Origin: DYRB01 sp963802205
Lineage (GTDB): Bacteria > Pseudomonadota > Gammaproteobacteria > Chromatiales > Chromatiaceae
Length of the DNA: 64,000 bases
Reading direction: 5' to 3'
Assembly: GCA_963802205.1 (NCBI GenBank)
Contig: CAWDHW010000010.1
Coordinates: forward strand, 62,001 to 126,000
Below are positions 34,826 to 44,175 of this stretch, piece by piece. The notes beneath the pieces are model-generated. The model saw only the letters and a list, made by a program, of their open reading frames with translations. It was not told the origin of the DNA and ran no database searches. The translations under genes and the position numbers were made by a program. Numbering within the stretch: the stretch's first letter is position 1; each line of letters opens with the position of its first letter.

Positions 34826-36274
34826 ATGTTGAGGCAGACCGAGTCCGAGGCCGCACGCCCGGCGATGGCGTTTCACGAGTTCTATCGCGACAACTTCCTG
34901 CCGCGGGAACACTACAAGCCCATGTGGGAGCACATCCAGCACACCGGCCAGCACATGCTGGGGACCAAATCGCGGGAGGCCCACATCGCCCTGCACACCG
35001 AGGGCGTGACCTTCACCGTCTACTCCGATCACGACGAGGGCATCGAGCGCGTCTGGCCCTTCGACATCCTGCCGCGCATCATCACCGCGGAGGAATGGCG
35101 CACCCTGGAGGCGGGCCTGAAGCAACGCATCCGGGCCCTCAACCTCTTCCTCAAGGACATCTATCACGGCCAGCGCATCCTGAAAGACGGCGTGGTACCC
35201 CCGGAGCTGATCTACCGCGGCAAGGACTTCCGCCGCGAGATCATGGACATAGATCCGCCCCACGACATCTACACCCACATCAGCGGGGTGGATCTGATCC
35301 GCGACGAGGCCGGCAAGTACCTGGTCCTGGAAGACAACCTGCGCACCCCGTCCGGGGTCTCGTACATGATCGAGAACCGAGTGGTGGAACGGCGCATCCT
35401 CCCGGAATTCTTCGCCCGCTACCGGGTGCGCCGGGTGGAACACTATCCGGCCCTGCTGTTACAGGCGCTGCGCTACCTCTCCCCGCGGGGCGAGGACCAG
35501 GCGACCATCGTCGTGCTCACCCCCGGCATCTACAACTCGGCCTACTTCGAGCACACCTTCCTGGCCAAGGAGATGGGGGTCGAACTGGCCGAGGGCCGCG
35601 ACCTCGTGTGCCGCAACGACAAGGTCTACCTGAAGACCACCCACGGCCTGAGCCAGGTGGACGTGATCTACCGCCGGGTGGACGACGACTTCCTCGACCC
35701 TCTGGTCTTCCGGCCGGACTCGGCGCTGGGCGTGGCTGGGGTCATCAACGCCTGGCGGGCCGGCAATGTCGCCCTGGTCAATGCCCCGGGCAGCGGCATC
35801 GCCGACGACAAGGCCGTCTACGCCTACGTCCCGGACATCATCCGCTACTACCTGGGGGAGTCGCCGATCCTCTCCAATGTGCCCACCTACCAGATGACCG
35901 ACCACCAGGACCGCGCCTATGTCCTGGACAACCTGGAGAAGATGGTGGTCAAGGCGGTGGCGGAGTCCGGCGGCTACGGGATGCTCATGGGCCCCTCGTC
36001 CACCGCGGCCCAGCGCGCCGAATTCACCAAAAAGATCCAGGACAACCCGCGCAATTACATCGCCCAGCCGGTAGTGCAGATCTCCCGCCATGTCTGCTAC
36101 CTGGATGGGGAGCTGGAGTCCCGCCACCTGGACCTGCGCCCATACATCATTTACGGACGCGACATCGAGGTGGTCCCGGGAGGGCTCACCCGGGTGGCCC
36201 TGACCAAGGGGTCCCTGGTAGTGAATTCCTCCCAAGGCGGGGGGAGCAAGGACACCTGGGTGCTTGCGGATTGA
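34826..36274 (+). CDS. Circularly permuted ATP-grasp protein
   Basis: A 482-residue protein of the DUF404/DUF407 (circularly permuted ATP-grasp) type, with characteristic blocks FHEFYRDNFLPREHYKPM near the N-terminus, DIYTHISGVDLIRDEAGKYL and VKAVAESGGYGMLMGP. ATP-grasp enzymes form amide bonds from a carboxylate and an amine. With the next two genes it makes the known triad of permuted ATP-grasp, alpha-E and transglutaminase-like proteins, proposed to make or modify a peptide; the product is unknown. A GTAGGT-type repeat separates it from the alpha-E gene. Confidence 0.9.
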   Translation: MLRQTESEAARPAMAFHEFYRDNFLPREHYKPMWEHIQHTGQHMLGTKSREAHIALHTEGVTFTVYSDHDEGIERVWPFDILPRIITAEEWRTLEAGLKQRIRALNLFLKDIYHGQRILKDGVVPPELIYRGKDFRREIMDIDPPHDIYTHISGVDLIRDEAGKYLVLEDNLRTPSGVSYMIENRVVERRILPEFFARYRVRRVEHYPALLLQALRYLSPRGEDQATIVVLTPGIYNSAYFEHTFLAKEMGVELAEGRDLVCRNDKVYLKTTHGLSQVDVIYRRVDDDFLDPLVFRPDSALGVAGVINAWRAGNVALVNAPGSGIADDKAVYAYVPDIIRYYLGESPILSNVPTYQMTDHQDRAYVLDNLEKMVVKAVAESGGYGMLMGPSSTAAQRAEFTKKIQDNPRNYIAQPVVQISRHVCYLDGELESRHLDLRPYIIYGRDIEVVPGGLTRVALTKGSLVVNSSQGGGSKDTWVLAD

Positions 36275-36286
36275 CCTGACCCACGG

Positions 36287-36350
36287 GTAGGTCGGGCTTC
36301 AGCCCGACGGCCACGGCCCGGAGACCCGGTCGGACTGAAGTCCGACCTAC
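36287..36350. repeat. REP-like palindromic repeat (GTAGGT family)
   Basis: A 64-bp element in which each end is itself a small palindrome and the two ends are inverted copies: GTAGGTCGGGCTTCAGCC at the left and GAAGTCCGACCTAC at the right. The same family occurs at 38334-38417 and 40390-40463. It lies in the 123-bp gap between the ATP-grasp and alpha-E genes. Confidence 0.7.
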
Positions 36351-36397
36351 AGGGCGCCCGCGAACCAACACACAAGAATCGGAGGCTTCGCAAGCGA

Positions 36398-37393
36398 ATG
36401 CTGAGTCGCATTGGGGAATCCCTATACTGGATGACGCGCAACCTCGAACGCGCGGACGGCACCGCGCGCATCCTGGACATCAACGTCGTCTACATGCTGG
36501 AGTCGGACGAGGGCGCCACCGAGGAGATGCAGTGGCAACCGCTGCTCAACATCGTCGGGGCCGACGGGCTGTACGCAGAGCGCCACCCCGACGGGTTAGT
36601 GACGGTACAGCGCGTCATCGGGCTCCTGACCCAGGACAAGACCAACCCGGGCTCCCTCTACACCAGCCTGCGGCTCGCCCGGGAGAATGCACGGGTGGTG
36701 CGCGACCGGATCTCCGGCGAGATGTGGGAGGCCATCAACGAGTTCTGGCTCCAGACCGACAAGTACCTCAAGACCCAGCTCCAACCGTGGCGGGCGGCGG
36801 AGTTCTACGCCTCTGTCCATCGCGAGGTGGCCCTGTTCTTCGGGCTGGCCCAGAGCACCATGATGCGCGGCGAGGCCTACGGCTTCACCGTCCTCGGCAG
36901 CCTCCAGGAACGCGCCGACATGACCGCGCGCATCCTGGATGTGCGCTACCACCTGTTGCTGACGGACGTAAAGCTGGTGGGCTCGCCGCTGGATTACTAC
37001 CAGTGGGGGGCCTTGCTCAAGTCCCTGTCCGGATTCGCGGCCTATCGGCGCAAATACCATGGGGGCTTGAGACCCATCGATGTGGTGGAGTTCGTGGTCC
37101 TGGACCCGGACTTCCCGCGTTCCCTGACCTACTGCGTGGACGGCATGGGCCGCGCCCTGGAGCGCATCGGCACCCCGGCCAACGGCGGGGCCGTTGTCAA
37201 TGCCATGGCCGCCCTGCGGGGACACTTGAGCGGGGCTACTCCAGAGGCGATCCTCGACGGCGGACTGCACGAGTACCTCGATGCCTTCCTGGTCCTCCTG
37301 GCGGATTTCGCCACCGCCCTGCAACGGGACTACTTCGAGGCCCACCTGTTCGACGCGGGCCCTGCGAATACCGACCTGGAGGACGCAGCATGA
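36398..37393 (+). CDS. Alpha-E domain protein
   Basis: A 331-residue all-helical alpha-E (DUF403) protein; it begins MLSRIGESLYWMTRNLERAD, the family signature. In the permuted-ATP-grasp systems it is always found with the ATP-grasp partner, as a helical adaptor or second enzyme of unknown activity. Its stop overlaps the start of the transglutaminase-like gene by ATGA. Confidence 0.9.
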   Translation: MLSRIGESLYWMTRNLERADGTARILDINVVYMLESDEGATEEMQWQPLLNIVGADGLYAERHPDGLVTVQRVIGLLTQDKTNPGSLYTSLRLARENARVVRDRISGEMWEAINEFWLQTDKYLKTQLQPWRAAEFYASVHREVALFFGLAQSTMMRGEAYGFTVLGSLQERADMTARILDVRYHLLLTDVKLVGSPLDYYQWGALLKSLSGFAAYRRKYHGGLRPIDVVEFVVLDPDFPRSLTYCVDGMGRALERIGTPANGGAVVNAMAALRGHLSGATPEAILDGGLHEYLDAFLVLLADFATALQRDYFEAHLFDAGPANTDLEDAA

Positions 37394-38289
37394 GATACCA
37401 CATCGAACGCAGCGCCCACACCCGCTTCTCCGCCCCGGTCCGCGAGCACCACTTCGAGCTGCAGGTCGCCCCCTGGGACGACGCCAGCCAGCGCCTGATC
37501 CGTCTGACCCTGACGGTCGTTCCACCCGCCACCACGGCCATACACCGCGACTACTTCGGCAACCAGGTCCACCGCGGCTCCCTCATGAGCGCACATCGGG
37601 AGATCGAGGTACGCCTGGTGGCAGAGGTGGAGACCCTACTGACCAACCCCTTCGACTACAAGCCCATAGCCCCTGCACGGGAACTCGAATGGGTCGCCGG
37701 GAGCTTGCGGGAGGCCCCGCGGCTGCTGGACTTCGTACTCTGGCGCAGCGCCCGGGTCCCGGACCTCGCCAGCCTGGCCCGGGATGGGATGACCCCGCCA
37801 GCCTATGCCCGTGAGCGCGCCGTCCTGGTCCAACTCCAGGAGGCCATGGGCTGGGTGGGCGATGCCTTCACCTTCGACCCAGAGGCGGTGGTTGCCCGAC
37901 CCAAGCTGGCGGACCTGTTCGAGACCGGCATCGGCAGCTCCCGGGATCTCGCCCACCTCTTCGTCGCCCTGGCCCGCGGCTGGGGCTTTCCGGCCCGCTA
38001 TGTGCGCGGCTACCTGGACCCGGCCTACTTCGAGCCCGACGACGAAGACGAAGAGCCCCGTCAGCTCCCGCAGATCAGCCACGCCTGGGCCGAGGTCCTG
38101 ATCCCGGGTGCCGGATGGCGGGGCTTCGACCCGGCGCGCAACCTGCTGGCGGACCAGACCTACATCCGCGTCGCCATTGGCCGCGACGCCGACGATTGCC
38201 CCACCCAGCGCAACACCTTCAAGGGAGACGCGCTGGCAGAGGAGTCGGAGGATCGGCTCGAGGTCCGGGTCCTGGGCACACCCGAGTAA
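37390..38289 (+). CDS. Transglutaminase-like protein, catalytic Cys replaced by Ser
   Basis: A 299-residue protein with the N-terminal beta domain and C-terminal transglutaminase-like core of the ATP-grasp/alpha-E systems. The family usually has GVC(R/Q)DFAHL with the catalytic Cys. Here the block reads GSSRDLAHL, so a Ser replaces the Cys (nucleotides around 37940). The His (SHAWAEV) and Asp (GFDPARN) of the triad are kept. It could be a non-thiol hydrolase or a structural relic. It ends the triad operon; the start overlaps alpha-E by ATGA. Confidence 0.82.
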   Translation: MRYHIERSAHTRFSAPVREHHFELQVAPWDDASQRLIRLTLTVVPPATTAIHRDYFGNQVHRGSLMSAHREIEVRLVAEVETLLTNPFDYKPIAPARELEWVAGSLREAPRLLDFVLWRSARVPDLASLARDGMTPPAYARERAVLVQLQEAMGWVGDAFTFDPEAVVARPKLADLFETGIGSSRDLAHLFVALARGWGFPARYVRGYLDPAYFEPDDEDEEPRQLPQISHAWAEVLIPGAGWRGFDPARNLLADQTYIRVAIGRDADDCPTQRNTFKGDALAEESEDRLEVRVLGTPE

Positions 38290-38333
38290 CGGATCGCGCG
38301 CGCGGATGACGCAGGGGGCCGCAGGACATCCCT

Positions 38334-38417
38334 GTAGGTTGGGCCGAGGAACGAGGCCCAACGACAAGGCCAATGTAACCCTCGGATTGCTGGGCCTCCT
38401 GCGTCGGCCCAACCTAC
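38334..38417. repeat. REP-like palindromic repeat (GTAGGT family)
   Basis: Perfect 14-bp terminal arms GTAGGTTGGGCCGA and TCGGCCCAACCTAC enclose about 56 bp of further imperfect symmetry (GGCCCAACG, TGGGCCTCC). It is one of at least three related elements in the window and occupies the middle of the gap between the transglutaminase-like and CpsB-like genes (38290-38617), which otherwise holds nothing I recognise. Confidence 0.65.
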
Positions 38418-38617
38418 GGGAAACCACGGGTTCGCCCGTTGAAGACGCGAATTTTCACAACCTCTGAGTCGAGCGGCCGAACACAGAGGCCGCATCGACG
38501 AACTCCGCATTGAGGGCATTTATCACACTTCTCGCCAGCAGTGCGGACAGGGTCCACCCAGACCGGTATCATGAAGGCCTCCGGCCTGGCCTTCAACAAG
38601 CGACACCTACGCGAACT

Positions 38618-39436
38618 ATGATCGACCTGCACTGCCACATGCTACCCGCCATTGACGACGGGGCCCCGAACCTCGACGAGGCGTTGGAGATGGCGCGCAT
38701 TGCGGTAGCAGACGGCATCGACATGATCGCCTGCACCCCCCACATCTATCCCGGCCTCTTCGAGAACACCTCCGAAACCATCGCCCAGGCAACGGCCGCC
38801 CTCCAGCAGGACCTCCAGCAGGCAGGCATCCCGCTGAAAATCACCTACGGCGCCGATATACAACTCGTTCCCGAACTGGTCCAATGCCTGCGCCGCGGCA
38901 ACTACCCGACCCTCCACGGCAGCCGCTATTTCCTCTTCGAGCCACCCCACCACACGGTGCCGGTCCGATTCGAGGAAACCATCTTCGACGCCATGGCCAG
39001 CGGATTTGTGCCAGTGATCACCCACCCCGAGCGCCTGACCTGGCTTGACGACGCGCATTACCCGTGGTTTGCAACTGCCGCGCGGCAGGGGGCCTGGATC
39101 CAGCTCACCGCGGGGGCACTCACCGGGCGCTTCGGGCGCCGGCCAAAATATTGGTCCGAGCGGTTTCTCGACGATGGACTGGTCCATATCCTGGCCACCG
39201 ATGCCCATGGGCCCCAGCGTCGCCCCCCACTGTTGGCAGAAGGCAAACACGCGGCCGCCACCTGGGTAGGACCCGACGAGGCCGACTTACTGGTTACCGG
39301 ACGCCCGAGCGCCGTCATACAGAACCGCCCGGTATCGGAAGTCCCGTTACCACCGGGACTCGGCCCAGGGCGCCCACCCCGTCCAATCGAAGGTCAGCAC
39401 AGGGGCAACTGGCTGCGTCGTCTGTTTTCCGGGTAG
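38618..39436 (+). CDS. PHP-type tyrosine-protein phosphatase (CpsB/YwqE-like)
   Basis: A 272-residue manganese-dependent PHP phosphatase of the CpsB/YwqE family. Metal-binding blocks are visible: DLHCHMLPAIDDG (residues 3-15), TPHIYPG, ITHPER and TDAHGPQRRPP. In polysaccharide loci these enzymes dephosphorylate the BY-kinase; the likely partner here is Wzc at 57.9-60.2 kb. The start at MIDLHCH is preferred over an ATG 36 codons upstream. It is the left-most gene of the polysaccharide region. Confidence 0.88.
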   Translation: MIDLHCHMLPAIDDGAPNLDEALEMARIAVADGIDMIACTPHIYPGLFENTSETIAQATAALQQDLQQAGIPLKITYGADIQLVPELVQCLRRGNYPTLHGSRYFLFEPPHHTVPVRFEETIFDAMASGFVPVITHPERLTWLDDAHYPWFATAARQGAWIQLTAGALTGRFGRRPKYWSERFLDDGLVHILATDAHGPQRRPPLLAEGKHAAATWVGPDEADLLVTGRPSAVIQNRPVSEVPLPPGLGPGRPPRPIEGQHRGNWLRRLFSG

Positions 39437-39703
39437 GATCACCAAGGTCGTACTCATGGTTCCCGCGGCCTCATGCCCTGTCCACGGCAGCCAGGCGAAG
39501 CAACTACGACGCCAGTGGTCGGCCTGTGCCGCCTGTGCTACCGAGGTCCCAACTTGACATTGAACATCCACCGCCCCCGAAAAGGCCAGCCAGCGACTGT
39601 GACGGCGCGACTGGAGAAAGCGGAATCAGGACACCTGTCGGTTTGGCGCCAGCGAGCACTCACGGCGTCGTCGCTGGACGGGGTCTTCGCGGAGTGCCCG
39701 GCA
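39437..39703. other. Gap before VanZ-like gene
   Basis: About 270 bp are open in the VanZ frame but lack family similarity or a good start; I see no feature in them. If the gene starts upstream, its first part lies here. Confidence 0.3.
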
Positions 39704-40138
39704 GTGCAGCGGTCCCACCTGAAACAGACTCCAGCACCGGAAATACCGCGGCCATGGCCATACTGGCTACTTTTTGCCGGCATGCTTTTGGTCTGCGTGT
39801 ATCTTCTGCTGCGCCCGACACCGGTTCCCCTGTGGTTCCCCCAAAGCGACAAGCTGGGCCACGCCGGTGGCTTCTTCGCCCTAGTCCTGCTCGGCTATCG
39901 GGCGACCCCACGCACCACCGCCGCCTTCGTCCTTCTGCTGACAGGCCTCATCGGCTTGGCCATCGGCTCCGAATGGCTCCAGCATACCTGGCTGCTGCCA
40001 ATGCGCCACGCCAACCTGTGGGACCTGGCGGCTAACCTGAGCGGCCTCGCCCTGGGCCTGATGCTGGTCACGGCCCTGGACCAGCGGCGACGGTGGTCAT
40101 TGCGGTCCAGGTTCTCAGAAAGCGACACGCACCATTGA
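39704..40138 (+). CDS. VanZ-like membrane protein
   Basis: A protein of about 144 residues with four membrane helices and VanZ-family features: PQSDKLGHAGGFFALVLLGY and a C-terminal NLWDLAANLSGLALG. VanZ-like proteins occur in many polysaccharide and exosortase loci; their role there is unknown. A GTG at 39704 with GGAG nine bases upstream is the most likely start. The frame is open further upstream to 39473, but that stretch has no family similarity. Confidence 0.65.
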   Translation: MQRSHLKQTPAPEIPRPWPYWLLFAGMLLVCVYLLLRPTPVPLWFPQSDKLGHAGGFFALVLLGYRATPRTTAAFVLLLTGLIGLAIGSEWLQHTWLLPMRHANLWDLAANLSGLALGLMLVTALDQRRRWSLRSRFSESDTHH

Positions 40139-40312
40139 GCAAAGGATTTACGTAGCTCCCCGGATTTGCGTAGCCCCCCGGCACGGGACGCGCCCCGCAT
40201 GAAACCCCTCGGAGGAGACGCCCCATTCCCGATATTGTTGGCCACACCCTGATCGTGCAGCAGGATGCTGACTGGCGCCCATACCTTTACTCAAATCTCG
40301 GCGATAGAGAAT

Positions 40313-40515
40313 GGCTGTGTCTGCGTTAGGTGTTGACCCAAGCTGAGGAACTTTCTTCCCCCTCTGGAAAGGCTCTGTCTGCGTTGGGTGTAGGTCGGAC
40401 TTTAGTCCGACCGGGCATCGCCGTATCCACCGAACACCACCGTCGGGCTGAAGCCCGACCTACACCTCCGGGGCGGCCTGCGGCGCAAGGGCCCAACACC
40501 AAACGCAGACATAGC
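40313..40515. repeat. MITE-like element with an inner GTAGGT repeat
   Basis: Three copies of one terminal repeat are present. Two point right, GGCTnTGTCTGCGTT at 40313 and 40371; one is inverted at about 40494-40515. The unit 40371-40515 is therefore a 145-bp element, with an extra terminus 58 bp to its left. Inside lies a GTAGGT-family palindrome (40390-40463). The gmd stop follows 35 bp away. See also 52287-52401 and 63446-63586. Confidence 0.65.
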
Positions 40516-40550
40516 TTGGGAAAGGGGGGAGGACCGGCCAAGCCGAGATG

Positions 40551-41642
40551 CTACTCGCCCTTGCGCAGCGTCTGATACCCCTCTCGCAGACACAGGGCAT
40601 CGCGCTCCGCCACCTTTAGATCTTCACGCATCATCTCGCGCACCAGATCCGTGAACCCAATTTCGGGGGCCCACCCCAACTTCTCCCTCGCTTTGGTCGC
40701 GTCACCGAGCAGCGTCTCCACCTCCGTCGGGCGGAAATACCGCGGATCGACCGCGACGATGCACTGGCCGGTCGCGCTGTCAAAGCCCCGCTCGTCGACG
40801 CCCTCCCCCTCCCAGCGCATAGCAATGCCAACCTCGTGCGCCGCCACATCCACGAAATCCCGTACCGAATGCTGCTCACCGGTGGCAATCACAAAGTCCT
40901 CCGGTGCATCCTGCTGGAGCATAAGCCACTGCATCCGCACATAATCCCGCGCGTGCCCCCAGTCGCGCTTCGCGTCGAGATTGCCCAAATACAACCGCTC
41001 CTGTAACCCCAGTTTGATCCGCGCCAGGGCACGAGTGATCTTGCGGGTCACGAAGGTCTCCCCGCGGATGGGGCTTTCATGATTGAACAGTATCCCGTTG
41101 CAGGCATAAATACCGTACGCCTCCCTGTAATTGACCGTAATCCAGTAGGCATAGAGCTTTGCGACGGCATAGGGCGAACGCGGATAGAAAGGCGTCGTCT
41201 CGCGCTGCGGCATCTCTTGCACCTTACCGTACAGCTCGGAGGTGGATGCCTGATAGAAGCGTGTCTTTTGCGCCAGTCCCAGAATCCGTATTGCCTCCAG
41301 TACGCGCAGGGTGCCGATGGCGTCCGAGTCGGCGGTGTACTCCGGCTCCTCGAACGACACCGCCACATGGCTCTGTGCCGCCAGGTTATAAATCTCGTCC
41401 GGCTGTACCTGCTGAATGATGTGGATCAGACTCGATGAATCCGTCATATCCCCGTGGTGCAGGACGAAACGCTGGTTCTTGTCATGGGGATCTTGATACA
41501 GATGGTCGATCCGATCTGTGTTGAAAAGCGAGGTACGCCGCTTGATTCCATGCACCTCGTAGCCCTTCTCCAACAAAAGCTCCGCCAGGTAAGCGCCATC
41601 CTGCCCGGTAATTCCCGTGATCAATGCCTTCTTCATACTCAA
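40551..41642 (-). CDS. gmd: GDP-mannose 4,6-dehydratase
   Basis: Converts GDP-D-mannose to GDP-4-keto-6-deoxy-D-mannose. The 363-residue short-chain dehydrogenase has ALITGITGQDGAYLAELL for NADP binding, STSELYGKVQE and YPRSPYAVAKLYAYW with the catalytic Tyr/Lys. It overlaps fcl by ATGA, so GDP-L-fucose is made from this pair. A GDP-mannose source is not in the window, apart from the phosphohexomutase at 21-23 kb. Confidence 0.95.
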   Translation of the reverse strand: MSMKKALITGITGQDGAYLAELLLEKGYEVHGIKRRTSLFNTDRIDHLYQDPHDKNQRFVLHHGDMTDSSSLIHIIQQVQPDEIYNLAAQSHVAVSFEEPEYTADSDAIGTLRVLEAIRILGLAQKTRFYQASTSELYGKVQEMPQRETTPFYPRSPYAVAKLYAYWITVNYREAYGIYACNGILFNHESPIRGETFVTRKITRALARIKLGLQERLYLGNLDAKRDWGHARDYVRMQWLMLQQDAPEDFVIATGEQHSVRDFVDVAAHEVGIAMRWEGEGVDERGFDSATGQCIVAVDPRYFRPTEVETLLGDATKAREKLGWAPEIGFTDLVREMMREDLKVAERDALCLREGYQTLRKGE

Positions 41643-42619
41643 CTCCGCAGGTCGCCCTGATTACATAAGAACCACTCGTAGGTCTTTTCCAAACCCTCGC
41701 GCAGGCCAATTCTGGCATGCCAGCCCAACCCGTTGAGGCGCGAGACGTCCAGCAGCTTGCGCGGCGTCCCGTCCGGCTTGGTCGTATCGAACCGGATGTC
41801 CCCGGCAAACCCCACGACCTCCCCGACCGTCTCCGCCAGCTCGCGGATGCTCAGGTCCGTGCCCACGCCGACATTGATGTGCGACAGCATCGGCCTGGTG
41901 AGCCCCCGGTAGGTTTCCAGCCCCAGCCCCATCACAAAGACGCAGGCGTCGGCCAGATCGTCCACATGCAGAAACTCGCGACGGGGGTTCCCCGTGCCCC
42001 AGACCTCCACAAAGGGCGCGCGCGCCTCCTTCCGCTCATGGAATTTGCGCACCAACGCTGGAATGACGTGGCTGCTCTCCAGCTCAAAGTTATCCCCCTG
42101 CCCGTAGAGATTCGTCGGCATCACGCTGCGGAAGTCCGTCCCATACTGCCGGTTGTAGGACTCACACAGCTTAATGCCGGCAATCTTGGCGATCGCATAG
42201 GGTTCGTTACTGGGCTCCAACGTCCCCGTCAGTAGTGCGTCTTCCCCCATCGGCTGCTCCGCCAGCCGGGGATAGATGCAGGAACTCCCCAGGAACAGCA
42301 GGCGTTTCACCCCATATCGGTAGGCCGCGTGGATCACGTTGGCTTCGATCATCAGGTTGCGGTAGATGAACTCCGCCGGATAGTGGTCATTCGCCCAGAT
42401 CCCACCCACCTTCGCCGCGGCCAGATAGACGGAACCGGGCCGTTCCGCATCGAAGAATGCGTCCACCGCCGCTTGATTGGTCAGATCCAGCTCGGCGTGC
42501 GTGCGGGTCAAAAGGCCCCGCTCCCCCGCCTGCTCCAATCGACGACAGATCGCCGCCCCGACCATCCCGCGATGACCGGCAACAAACACAGGCCCACTGC
42601 TCGCTTCAACATCAAACAT
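41639..42619 (-). CDS. fcl: GDP-L-fucose synthase
   Basis: A 326-residue epimerase-reductase of the SDR family (WcaG/Fcl) that turns GDP-4-keto-6-deoxymannose into GDP-L-fucose. Seen are GHRGMVGAAICRRL, the SSCIYP motif, and YAIAKIAG with the catalytic Tyr/Lys. It is the upstream partner of gmd, with an ATGA overlap. Fucose is thus a likely sugar of the exopolysaccharide. Confidence 0.94.
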   Translation of the reverse strand: MFDVEASSGPVFVAGHRGMVGAAICRRLEQAGERGLLTRTHAELDLTNQAAVDAFFDAERPGSVYLAAAKVGGIWANDHYPAEFIYRNLMIEANVIHAAYRYGVKRLLFLGSSCIYPRLAEQPMGEDALLTGTLEPSNEPYAIAKIAGIKLCESYNRQYGTDFRSVMPTNLYGQGDNFELESSHVIPALVRKFHERKEARAPFVEVWGTGNPRREFLHVDDLADACVFVMGLGLETYRGLTRPMLSHINVGVGTDLSIRELAETVGEVVGFAGDIRFDTTKPDGTPRKLLDVSRLNGLGWHARIGLREGLEKTYEWFLCNQGDLRS

Positions 42620-42682
42620 ATGCTTTCCCTCCCACGTGCGGCTTCAATAGAAAGATGGGTCTGTGCGTCTCGTCGTGCACCC

Positions 42683-42772
42683 AAGGAAACGCTGATTTAT
42701 TCCGTTCGCCCTGAGCCTGTCGAAGGGCTGCACCCATGAAATCAATGGGTTCGACAAGATCAGGGCGAACGG
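42683..42772. repeat. Palindromic intergenic repeat
   Basis: Perfect 13-bp arms CCGTTCGCCCTGA (42702-42714) and TCAGGGCGAACGG (42760-42772) are followed inward by CTGTCGAA/TTCGACAAG and CCCAT/ATGGG, making one long imperfect hairpin. It is preceded by AAGGAAACGCTGATTTA, which matches the ends of the hairpin array at 60274-60430. It fills most of the gap between fcl and the WcaI-like gene. Confidence 0.6.
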
Positions 42773-42824
42773 AAAATCCTTAACGGCATTGGGATCTACC
42801 CCAGCCAGCGGCCAAATGACCAGG

Positions 42825-44061
42825 CTATCCACGACCAATCAAGCGCACTAAATCGGCCTCAAAGCGCTTGAGGACCCGGTCCTTGTCCAGGTTCTCCTCC
42901 GCATAGGCCCGCGCCACCAGATTCGGCTGCCGGTGCTCAACGTCCACCGCCGCCAACATCTCCCGCAAGGCATTGGCAAACAACACGGCATCCTCCGGCT
43001 CTACGCGGCGCGCAATCCCCGGGTGCCGCTCGCACAGCTTCCCAAGTTCCGTATCTGCCTCGGCGGTGATTAGGGCATTGCCGCCTGCCGCGAGGATCGT
43101 CGTAAGCTTCGATGGCAGCACCGCATCCGCGGCCCCCCGCCGTTGCACCACCAGATGCACGTCGGCCAGCGCCATCAACTCAGGCAGCCTCTCATAGGGC
43201 TGCAAGGGAAAGAACCGCACATTACCCAGTGCCATGGCACTCGCCATATTCTGTAGATCCTCCGCCGCCGCGCCAGCGCCGACGAAGGCAAACACCACAT
43301 CATCCCAACCTTTCAGCGCCTGCGCGGCGTTCAGTACGATCTCCAACCCCTGCTTCTTCCCCAGGTTTCCGGCATACAGCACTACCTTAGTCTGTGCCGG
43401 GATACCCCAGAGCTGGCGAAACAGGTCCCCCGAGCAACCGGGCTTGACGAAATCGACATCCACCCAGTTGGGAAAGAACAAGACCCCAGAGTTGTCGCCG
43501 AGCTTGGCGGCCGCGTGCTCCACCATGCTATAGGAGATCGTCGATACGGCATCGTAGCGTCGCATGAGCCAACGTTCGATCCCAGCACCGAGCCTCGCGA
43601 CTTTGCCCATGCCCAACCCCAGCATCGCATCCAGCTCGAAATCCTGGATGTGGAGCACGGCTGGCGGCGCCGAACAGGCGAGACGCAACCAAGGTCGCCG
43701 GGGCGCAGAACAATGTCGGCTCAACACCTACGACGACGTCCGGTCGCCAGGTCCAGTGACGGAACAATTGCGGTGTGCTGAGCACTGCGAAGCTCAACAG
43801 GTGCAAGAGCCGGGAGAGGGTCCGCGGACGACGGGGGACATAGAGCCTCGAACGGTACACCTTGACCCCGTTCCGATCCTCGGTGTGATACCAATGCCCA
43901 AGATAAGACCCCGGCACCCGCCATTCCGGATAATAGGGGACCGCGCACACCACGCGAACCTCATGACCGCGTTCTGCAAGCCACTCGCAGAACTCCCCCG
44001 TGTACTTACCGATGCCGGTTAGTTCGGGGAGATAGTTCAACCCATAGACAAGGATTTTCAC
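42825..44061 (-). CDS. WcaI-like glycosyltransferase (frameshifted)
   Basis: A GT4-type glycosyltransferase resembling WcaI, which adds fucose in colanic acid synthesis. It starts MKILVYGLNYLPELTGIGKY, then DVVVGVEPTLFCAPATLVA; the frame breaks at about 43662-43673 and resumes with AVLHIQDFELDAMLGLG and YAGNLGKKQGLEIVL to the end. Deleting one G gives a continuous 411 residues, close to E. coli WcaI (407). The sugar donor is inferred to be GDP-fucose from the gmd/fcl neighbourhood. Confidence 0.83.
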
Positions 44062-44175
44062 AAATTCCGATCCCGGTACCCTAAATTTGTAAGGCGCTGG
44101 CTGCGTTCGAAACCTTCCGCGCGTAAACCAAGGTCACCCTGACAACGTCTGTCAGCACCTTGATAACGTCTGAAT
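44062..44175. other. Intergenic region with short direct repeat
   Basis: About 110 bp between the WcaI-like and FkbM genes. TGACAACGTCTG and TGATAACGTCTG occur as a direct repeat (44141-44174). No other feature is seen. Confidence 0.3.

Noticed and set aside
40313..40515. CRISPR array
   Set aside because: Repeats are inverted, not direct, with no regular spacers; fits a MITE-like element.
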